Positions 46,019 through 54,700 of a stretch of DNA of 64,000 nt are shown in pieces. The position numbers and the translations under genes are program-made. The first letter of the stretch is position 1, and each line of letters begins with the position of its first letter. The notes beneath the pieces were generated by a model. The model worked only from the letters and a program-made list of their open reading frames with translations. It was not told where the DNA came from and ran no database searches. Location: assembly GCA_905221605.1 (NCBI GenBank), contig CAJNDS010002661.1, positions 117,001 to 181,000 on the forward strand, given 5' to 3'. Origin of the DNA: Symbiodinium natans (lineage: Eukaryota > Sar > Dinophyceae > Suessiales > Symbiodiniaceae).

Positions 46019-46684
46019 ATGTCAGATCCGAGAATCTCCGAAACAGTCCAAACCGAACCCTCCAAAGTCGATACATGGCTATCCGGCCTCTTTCGAGCTC
46101 TCCCACATCAAGGCCCCGCGGCCAAAACGGAGGCTGTGGAGGCCCCTCTACCCCCCGGTTTTACAACTTCCGAAAGTGCCGCATACTATTCATCGTCCCT
46201 TCCCGCACATGGCACTTGCAAAGCCGGAAGCGGCCTCGTCTTGGCCCGATCTCTCCAAGACTCCCAAGTCCTAAGCGTGCACTGTCCAACGACTCAAGCA
46301 GCTATACCAGCCAGCATACCTATGCAATTGCAGTCAAGGTTACTTAACAGCTTGCATCAGCTTACCAAAACCAGTGCCCATATGGCGCCTCCAAACTCGG
46401 ACGCGGTGCTGGTGATTGTGGAGGTACCACCGACGCCTCCTGCAAGCTCCCGGAATTCTCGCGTGTCCCTGACAAACTACCCACGAAAACACGCTGAGCA
46501 CGCACCCACAACTAACACCACAGCGCACGTTTCCCACACCCGCTACCGAGACTCCCAAACAAGAACGTCCAACATATTCTCGACGCGTGCTCCTGCACGT
46601 CAGCTATGCGGTGGCCGTAAGAAATGCGCACACAAAGCAACTGTACAAGAAACAGAAAGCGACGTAAACTCACAGAGACCCTAA
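46019..46684 (+). CDS. Open frame of 221 codons, unknown, low confidence
   Basis: An ATG-started frame rich in Ser, Thr, Pro and Ala with no domain. Part of it (46,348-46,503) is a diverged copy of 48,895-49,031, where the frame is not kept. I report it because it is long, but coding status is doubtful. Confidence 0.18.
   Translation: MSDPRISETVQTEPSKVDTWLSGLFRALPHQGPAAKTEAVEAPLPPGFTTSESAAYYSSSLPAHGTCKAGSGLVLARSLQDSQVLSVHCPTTQAAIPASIPMQLQSRLLNSLHQLTKTSAHMAPPNSDAVLVIVEVPPTPPASSRNSRVSLTNYPRKHAEHAPTTNTTAHVSHTRYRDSQTRTSNIFSTRAPARQLCGGRKKCAHKATVQETESDVNSQRP
46348..46503. repeat. Dispersed repeat, copy A (copy B at 48,895-49,031)
   Basis: Both contain CAGCTTACCA, GCCTCCTGCAAG, GGAATTC and AACTACCCACGAAAAC in the same order and spacing. 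No coding frame conserved. Confidence 0.7.
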
Positions 46685-46911
46685 TTTCAAAGAACTTGTC
46701 CAGGTGCGACCGATTCTTGCAGCTTGCCCAGAGAAAACGTCTGTTTTTGGTACGACCAACAATCAGCCGGAAATGGGAGCTACCTGAGCGCACACCCGCA
46801 ATCCTATCCTCGTGATTGATGAGAGGGGCACCCTATTCAGCCCTGCACGCACAGGCGAAGTCAAAACCCCAGACGCTGCACAAGACATGTTTCCTCTCTG
46901 CAGCCCAAACG

Positions 46912-47102
46912 CGGAACCGCTGAGGTTATCAGCGGGCCCAAGAATTGCATGAGAAAAGCAGGAGCCGAACAGCTGAGGAGATCAGCAGGTTCAATGATGA
47001 GTGCGCCAACACGCACACACAAAGGGCGGGAAGATTATAACGCGCACATCCGCGCACTGCTGCGCGGAACCACTGAGGTTCTCAGAGGGTCCAAGCTTTG
47101 CA
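46912..47102. repeat. Three related small hairpins
   Basis: GAACCGCTGAGGTTATCAGC (46,914), GAACAGCTGAGGAGATCAGC (46,968) and GAACCACTGAGGTTCTCAG (47,069). Each has a short stem: CGCTGA with TCAGCG, GCTGA with TCAGC, CTGAG with CTCAG. Stem sequence changes while pairing is kept. Confidence 0.6.
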
Positions 47103-47639
47103 CGCAGACCTCACTTTCTCAGTGTATCCGCTTGCCAAAACCACCACCTATCGAGCCCTGCACGCTCAGTCTTAACCTAGACGGTGTGCAAGATACGCGA
47201 CGGAGGTCTGTTCCCTCTGTGCAGGTCAGGGTATGTTGCCCATTTGTGCTTCAGTGGAGTTGCAAGCGCGTTGAGAAGTTGAAGGTATGACAGTTGCCCA
47301 GGCATACGGGGAACGATGCAATATGTGGGGGGGGGGGGGGGTCAAACAAACATCTTGGGCGGTTAAGAATAGGCTCAGAATAGGGGTCAGCGCGGTGTCG
47401 GAAAACTATGGGCGATCAAGACGGATGCAAGGGGTGAAGACAACGTGGGCCCGCTATCAACATTCAACATGGGTGAGCATTTGGAATTTGCTCTCATCGT
47501 TCCTTCCTGCGGCCGCACTTTTGCCAAGTCATGCCAAGGCATTTACATGAATATTGATGCTTCGGCTGGCAGTTGGGAGCTGATAAGTTTCGGAAGAGGC
47601 TTTAGAGAAACGTTGACCAAACAGTTTATCGGGAATACG

Positions 47640-47807
47640 TCAGCCTTCCGCACGCGAAAGAGACAACATCAAACATGCTTCCTCGACATCGCTTTCATTG
47701 CTTTGGCAAAAACCCGCCTCCAGTTGGCAAATCTGCATTTGCATGGCCTTCAGGCCGGCCCGAAGCTCCGCGATCTCTTTGCGGAGAAGCTTGCAGCCCA
47801 TGCATTC
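47640..47807 (-). CDS. Coiled-coil exon, unknown gene
   Basis: Minus strand, after a TATGCCAG acceptor. The frame opens with a Cys cluster (ECMGCKLL), continues in heptad-like helical sequence (RKEIAELRAGLKAMQM, then ICQLEAGF) and an acidic tail, and stops at 47,640. A plus-strand frame of 129 codons overlaps in antisense; I prefer the minus strand because of the splice site and heptads. No upstream exon fixed. Confidence 0.35.
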   Translation of the reverse strand, partial: ECMGCKLLRKEIAELRAGLKAMQMQICQLEAGFCQSNESDVEEACLMLSLSRAEG

Positions 47808-48289
47808 CTGGCATATTGGGTTTGCAGGGTTTAGGTCTTGGTTTCTTGAAAGCTTTGAATGCTATCCCATTCTACACTTGCGTTCTAATACTCCTGAGCA
47901 GGAGATGGCCCTTCTTCCTCAAGCGGCTGCCCAAGCATTTCCGCGTCCACCTGCGCCAAACATCTTGCGGAAGGCCGGAATGTCCCGCAACTCACGGTCT
48001 CGTGCGACACGTACACTGCAAACCAAGAGACACCTCCACAAAATCGGTGCAAACAAAGAACTTGCAACAAAAACTCAGTGGATGCAAAAGGACCGGTAGG
48101 GAACTCAAGCTATAGCTCGGATGTGTCTTTGTCATTGCACACCATCAATACCATGATTCCACGTGGCCATCTAATTTACTGTAGCGCCTCCTTCTGGCCA
48201 GCACAGAAAGCTGCACGTCCAAGAAGAACAGGGCACGCATGCAACCCCTCCTTCAGAAGCACAATTTTTGCAGAAAACAAGTTGCAGCC

Positions 48290-48400
48290 ACATGGGGGTT
48301 TACGATAACGGGGGTACCCTTATTGGGTTTTTTTTTGAGGGGATCCTACTATTTGGGGGTCTATATTTGGGGGTCCCCTATTTCTCAACCCCCATATCTG
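48290..48400. mobile_element. Inverted-repeat element, G/C-tract family
   Basis: Left end ATGGGGGTTTACGATAACGG, right end the inverse of ATGGGGGTTGAGAAATAGGG, about 28 bp of imperfect arms. The right end is followed by ATCTGCAG and then non-repetitive sequence, so on the plus strand it could be an intron ending at that AG. Confidence 0.5.
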
Positions 48401-48464
48401 CAGGTCTGATGCCAGCAACTGCCAACCTCCCGAGCTTCAGCGGCTTCAGAAGCGACTTTTGCAG

Positions 48465-48560
48465 TGCAAATGTGGGGGGTTTCCGGAAATCGGGGTGCCC
48501 TGTTTAGGGTCCTGTTTAAGGGGATCCTCTTCTATTTGGGGTATAAAGGGGGTACCCCAA
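48465..48560. repeat. G/C-tract hairpin element
   Basis: GGGGGGTTTCCGG on the left and GGGGGTACCCCAATG on the right; same family as 2,815 and 12,068. Contains one TTTAGGG. Confidence 0.45.
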
Positions 48561-49576
48561 TGTTGGGAGGTTCATGATCTCGCAGCACCGACGTAGCACG
48601 CGGAGGAAGTGCGGAGTTTGTACGTGTATACCCTGCTTCCCTGTGATTAAGCTACTAGTTGCTCATGAATCAGACTCCACAACATGTCGCGGAACTCTTC
48701 TAACGTGATCTAGCAACTACGCGCAAGCCGGAATTTGGCCATGCCACGAATGAAAAAGCTTCAGGGATTGAATTTATTGAAAGTACTATTCGCAAAAACA
48801 ACTGGGCCCGCACTGGAAAAGTGATCCCCACTGCGTGCTCACTCCAGAGACCCGCAAGCATGCTACGGAACTCCCTCGGATCAGTTGCAAGTTGACAGCT
48901 TACCACAACCTAGGGCCATGTGGCACCTCCAAGACCAAATCCTTGGCAGCCGCTGCCTCCTGCAAGTTTCCGGAATTCATGCAACTTTCCTGTGAACAAT
49001 CTGAAAACTACCCACGAAAACCAGCTGAGCCTGTGGGGGCCTTAAAGACATTGCCGGGAGGGTCTTGAGAGGAACTCGAAGGGGAGGAGGGTGACATATC
49101 TATCCGACTCTATAAACATGTAAAACTTCTTATAACGACAACTTATAACGACAACTCAGATAGTTGCTCACCTTGGAGTGAGGCTGGGGAGATACCCGTT
49201 CAAACACATGCTGACAAAGCGCTGGTTGCCGAGGCTGTAAGATCCCAAGCTGAGCATGCTGGGCTCGACATGTGGACAACACGCAACATAAAACGTGCTT
49301 GGCGCATGCTCTGTTCCTCAAGCAGGTTGAAGCATTCAACCAGAGTCAAGCCCACAGGTTGCTGGCTTCGTTACTGGATTGCCTCATGTGTGACATTGCA
49401 GAGGCCATGGCTTAGGCTTGCATGTTTACTTGCATGCCGCTTGCGGGCCTCAGCTTGCTCCAGCGAAGCCCAGTCGAAGATCTTAGGCCACAAGCACGTC
49501 ACACTTGGCTTGCACGCTACTGTTGGAACTCACTGCATACTTGACCCTCAACTACTGCAACATTGTTTCCAATTGG

Positions 49577-49680
49577 ATGGGTGGTGCGATCTCAGGGTCA
49601 GTCTCGTAAGTGTGTATTTTGGCATACGTACAGTTTCTTCTGCACACAGACATAGCACATAGCCACTTCTACGTGAGACA
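49577..49680 (+). repeat. 105 bp direct repeat, copy A (copy B at 50,697-50,802)
   Basis: The two copies, 1.12 kb apart, share CTCAGGGTCAGTCTCGTAAG through CACTTCTACGTGAGA with five or six changes. Each contains a GTAAGTGTG donor and a TTCTTCTGCA-CAG acceptor 44 bp apart, looking like a very short intron on the plus strand. After copy B an open frame follows (NGEKVLSTSPLPVPRIA, GDYYFKQLGVLW); after copy A it does not. Confidence 0.7.
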
Positions 49681-51142
49681 TGCACCAGACACGCCACCAC
49701 TACGCATGTACACACCAAATCATGCTAGCACCAATGCCCAGAGCTCTTGAAAAGCAGCTTGAAGCCTCAACTATCCCTACCTGCTTACTTTTCGAATCAA
49801 GCCGCGCCCATGTTGCTCGCAGGACGTTTGATATGCGAGTTCGAGGGTGCCGTTCTCTTGCTTGAGCCAAAGATACTGTACATTAACGAGGTGGTTGTTA
49901 CCACAAGGACGTTGTTTCACCAACCATTCATCATCACTCTAGTGCTACCCCATCTAAAACAAGCACACGACCGAAGTTATACGGGCGGATGTAGCGTATA
50001 CTGCTGAAATTCAGTCTGCGAATCTACCCCGCAAACCGCAAGTGGCTCGCAACTGAGCTTTCGCAAAGGTCGGCTCAGGCAGCTAGGTGAAGTTTTACGG
50101 CAGTTGAGCAAACCCCCGAAAAGGAGCGGTGTCCGCACACTTGCCCCTAACAGGCGTTCATTCAAGAAACCCTTTGATTAAAAGAGAATGCACCCATGCC
50201 GCGCATGCCTGAGGTCTAAAAAGGTAGCAAAGATGTCACTGGCTTGCTGTGAGGTTCCAGCTGATGTCCACGCGTTGCAGTTCTTGAGCTAATGTAGAAA
50301 ATCTCCGTGACTCCAATGCGAAGGTCAAGCACTGGTCAAGCTCTGTCGGCATTCTTTTACCTTCATCGTGCCGCCACCACTCTGTACAGCTCAAGCTTAG
50401 CTCGCCAGACAGGGACCTCTGGGTTCTGCCAAGTCCCGGGCCTTAACCCAAGGCCCCAGCAGACCTACAAAGACCGTAGTCACAGCATTCTGCAAGAGCT
50501 CCTCGGTCCCCTTCCGATGCCTCCGAGGGGTCTCATGGACTGTCAGCTACAGGCGTAGCACAAACAGCTCGCGCAGCACCACCAAATGCACGGGTGCCGC
50601 TCGGTGTCCCCTAAGCCCAGATCTTCGGGCAACCTGGAGGTTTAGGGTCTGTATTCTAGCATGTTTGGCCACAATGGTGAATATTTTTCACATGAGGATG
50701 GGGTGGTGCAATCTCAGGGTCAGTCTCGTAAGTGTGTATATTGGTATACGTACAGTTTCTTCTGCAGACAGACATAGCACATAGCCACTTCTACGTGAGA
50801 AATGGAGAAAAGGTCCTTTCAACGTCGCCCTTACCAGTACCAAGAATTGCACGAGGCGACTACTACTTCAAACAGCTCGGAGTGCTTTGGATGGAACTCA
50901 GCCAGTCATCGAAAAGCTTGACTCTCCGCTCATCTATCAGGTAGTGCAAGCCTTCACCTCAGCACCGCCAGCGAACCTCTGCTTCCGAAGCTGTGTGGAA
51001 CATCAGAAATCAGACAATGATACCAGATGATGCCCTCGCCCAAGCTAAGTGAGGGTCCGTGGCCATCCACTTGCGACGTGAAAGCCCCTGTCCCATCCCG
51101 CGCCTATTTTCCCAGACTGCCTGCCTTTGCATCATAGAACAA

Positions 51143-51235
51143 TAATGATTATAATAAGTATAACAATAGCAATAATAAAAGTAGTAGCAATATAATCATA
51201 GTAGTAATAGTAGCAATACTAATAATAAGAATACG
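51143..51235. repeat. AATAAT/TAGTAA microsatellite
   Basis: Degenerate trinucleotide repeat like that at 31.6 kb. Confidence 0.9.
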
Positions 51236-51720
51236 GACGCCATGCAGCCCTGACGCCTTGAGAGGGGCGCGGCAGACGCTGCAGGGCCTGCCGCAGGCTG
51301 GAGTGCAGGCTGGATCGCAGCTCGCTTCGGAAACTCCTATTGTTTAAGTGTGGGCTACACCTTACCCCTTACTGTGGTTGGCTTCCCTAGTTAACTCTAT
51401 AAATCGTAGAAAACATGAAAAGTATATAAACAAGTCTGTAAATATTGACTACACCTTGCTGTGTTCGATCTGAAAGTCGGCTTAAACCACAGCAGCCACA
51501 AAGCCAGAATCCTTTTCTGCATCCGTTGAGTACGAGCTGCCCCAGACTCTATAGCAAGGGCTTGGCAGGCGATTCAAAACAGCCACACCTGCGCATCTAG
51601 AGTCACTTGTGGACACAACATGAGCTGCAAAGAAACACAGCTGGTGCAAGGGCTTTGTGCCAGGTCACTCGGATGTTTCTCACGGCTCAAGAGATTCAAA
51701 CAGGCGGCATTTTTAATGCC
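51236..51720. other. No gene recognised; 3' flank of the NHL gene
   Basis: Between the microsatellite and the stop codon of the NHL gene I see no further propeller blade or other coding exon. Confidence 0.5.
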
Positions 51721-54700
51721 TCAGCGCGGGAAATACATCAGGCCGAGACGAGGCATGCCAATGTTCATACCGCCTTTGCCCAGTCCCGCCACGGTGGTGC
51801 AAGCCTGGCCAGGCGTTGGTGGACACTTCTGGATGCCTGAGTTGTGCTTTAAACCCTTGGAAAATGATTGGTGAATAGGTTCCCTTAGAAGGAAAGAAGG
51901 GAAATTAGAAATTATCCCCCTAAGCACAACCCAGATGCGGTTGTTCCTGTTGTCCGCAACAATGTAATCTCCCTCGGGTGTCTTGATTGCTTTCCATGGC
52001 TCGTTCAGCTGCGTATTCGAAGTTCCTTGACCTCCGATCACCTGGGTGCAGGGACCCGAAGCGTCGGGGTCGCAGTCGAAAACGTGGTGCATGTCCGCAA
52101 CGATGTAGTGGCCATCGCTGGCGATTGAGAGGCCGCCGGGGAAGTACAGGTCGTTCCGCACACCCTTTCCGATCAGCGTGGTGCACTCTGAGCCGACGAC
52201 CGGGGTGCAATTCTTGACCTGCATGCCATTGTGCTCAGTGATGAGGTAGTTGCCATTGGGTGCAAGAACCACATCTGTGGGATTGTTCAGACCCTCGAGA
52301 ATGGTCTCACAGCTGCCCCCCGACATCGGGCATCGCTGGCAGCGGTGATTGCCCCGCTCCACGACGACATAGTTGCTACCGTCAATGGCGACGGCCTTGG
52401 GCCAATTCAGGGTTGTAGCAGTTTTGGAAGCCACCCCACTCTCACCCACGACCACCTCGCAACTTCCTCCCGGCGTGCACTTCTTGACGGTGTGGTCCGG
52501 ACCATCCACGACCACGAAGTCGCCATCTGCAGCCTGCGTGAAGCCCCAGGTGGCCTCGAACCTGACCACAATGAGCCCCCTAAAAGGGGTTTATGGGTAA
52601 TTTATGGCTCATATACCATCATATACCTTGAGAGGAAGTTGAGTAATAGCAATTACAGCAGTATAGGGTATATGACCCCAGTTTTGGGGCTTCATGTGGT
52701 CCCGCCAAGGAACTGGTCAGTGGAAATGAGCTCTTCACAAGACCCATCCGCGCCATCGAAGGGCGCCCAGCACCGAATCAACCTTCCACCGTTGGTGTCG
52801 CTGAACACGATGTGTGCTGAGACTGTCGTGGTACTGGCTGTAGTTGTAGTAGCCGCGGCCGTGGTGGTCGGAGCCACCGTGGCAGCCGAAGTGGTTGTGG
52901 GCGGGCCGCAATCAAAATCCGCCTCCACATCGAACTGCGTGGCAGTGCTCAAGTCGGTCTTTTCCGGAAGAACTGGCTCGGTAACATCCTCGTTCATGGT
53001 TGGGATAGTATGAAAAGGTTTAAACTTCTGATTCTCTTCCTTATTGAGTTTAAGTGCCCTTAAACATGTAAAATGTTACCCCACAACGACAAAGGATCGA
53101 TGTCGCTGGTGTTGTAGTCCTGCGTCTCACAAACATTCAGCTTTGCTTCTTGTTCCTCAGTAGGCGAGCCGATGACGTCGACGAAACACGTCAGCTTGAG
53201 GATGGTAGCCAAGGCCAGTCTGCGAGCCTCAGTGTTTGCCTGGACACCGAGGAGCGTGGAGTTGTAGGACTGTGCGGATGCCTGCCAGCACCTTGCAGCC
53301 CGCAGGGTTTAGGGTTTAGGGTTTAGGGTTTAGGGTTTTGGGTTTTGGGTTTTGGGTTTTGGGTTTAGGGTTTAGGGTTTAGTTTAAAACTACGAAATCC
53401 GAAAGCCCCAGGCACAAGTTGTAGGAGGTCAGCATCAACTCCTTCTGCGCCAGCCATGCGCAGTAGGCCTCTTCCCAGAGTTTTTGCTGAGCAGTGCGGT
53501 TGGCCAGGTGCGTGTCACTCTCATTGGAGGCAGCTTCCAAGGCATCTGCATGCTGAAGGTAATCTGTAGCCCACTCCTAGGATTTCAGGCGTAGGGTGTA
53601 CCAGGGCCAAGCAAGTCAAGAAACCCATGAAGATCTCGCAGCCCCGAAACAACACAAAACTGGAAACCGAGTCATATTCTAACTCCCCCAAACCCTAAAC
53701 CCTAAACCCTAAACCCTCAACCCAGAACCCTCAACCCTAAACCCTAAACCCTAAACCGAGCTTCCACCAGGCGCCGCACTTCACTCACCAGCTCCGCAGA
53801 ATGACTTTGGTTCGTCGCCACGGTCGGTTGCGGGGACTGGGCCATGAAGGTGGACATTGCGAGCTCTCTCTCCTTTCTGTTAGCAAGAAATGGGGGAATT
53901 AGGCCCCCTATATCTACCTTTAAGGGATTATGTAGGGTACCTGGGGGAAGGGCCCTATATCTACCCTTTAAGGGATTGCATAGGGTACCTGAGGGGATTA
54001 GGGGCCTATATCTACCCTTTAAGGGATGACATAGGGTACCTGGGGGAATTAGGGCCCTATATCTACCCTTTAAGGGATGACATAGGGTACCTGGGGGAAT
54101 TAGGGTATATATAAATATATCTCTACCCTTTCAGGGATTACATAGGGTACCAAACTTCCCCCCCATTCCCTGCTAACCAACAGTAAGTCTCGGCCAGCAC
54201 CACTGCAGTCGAGTTGGCCGCCAGGCTGGCCTCTTCACGCTGGCAACAGGCTGCGTTGCTACTACGGGTAGAATCGGCTTAGGGTTTAGGGTTTAGGGTT
54301 TAGGGTTTAGGGTTTAGGGTTTAGGGTTTAGGGTTTAGGGTTTAGGGTTTAGGGTTTAGGGTTTAGGGTTTAGGGCTCAGGGCTCAGGGTTTAGGGTTTA
54401 GGGTTTAGGGCTTACCGCATATGCCGAAGGCCACAGTGGGGACTTGAAAAGGCTGTGGTGGGAAGATACGCAGCTTGCCTGCTAGCCCCAAACCCTCTAA
54501 ACCCTAAACCCTAAACCCTAAACCCTAAACCCTAAACCCTAAACCCCTAAACCCCTAAACCCTGAACCCTAAACCCTAAACCCCTAAACAGCCCAAACCC
54601 TAGACAGCCTAAGCCACCGGAGAGATCCATTTCGGCCTCCATGTAGGCATCGTGGGCCGCAATTGCCAGGCTTTTCTGCAACTGCAGAGTCGTGTTCTGC

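Noticed and set aside
47445-47834. 129-codon plus-strand frame
   Set aside because: Antisense to a better-supported coiled-coil exon; not excluded, but no splice support.
49577-50802. LTR retrotransposon or solo LTR pair
   Set aside because: The direct repeats are only about 105 bp, lack TG...CA ends, and I see no reverse transcriptase, integrase or primer-binding site between them.
53844-54114. Plus-strand frames with repeated Tyr-Leu-Pro-Phe-Lys-Gly
   Set aside because: They are the translation of the tandem unit inside an intron of the minus-strand NHL gene.
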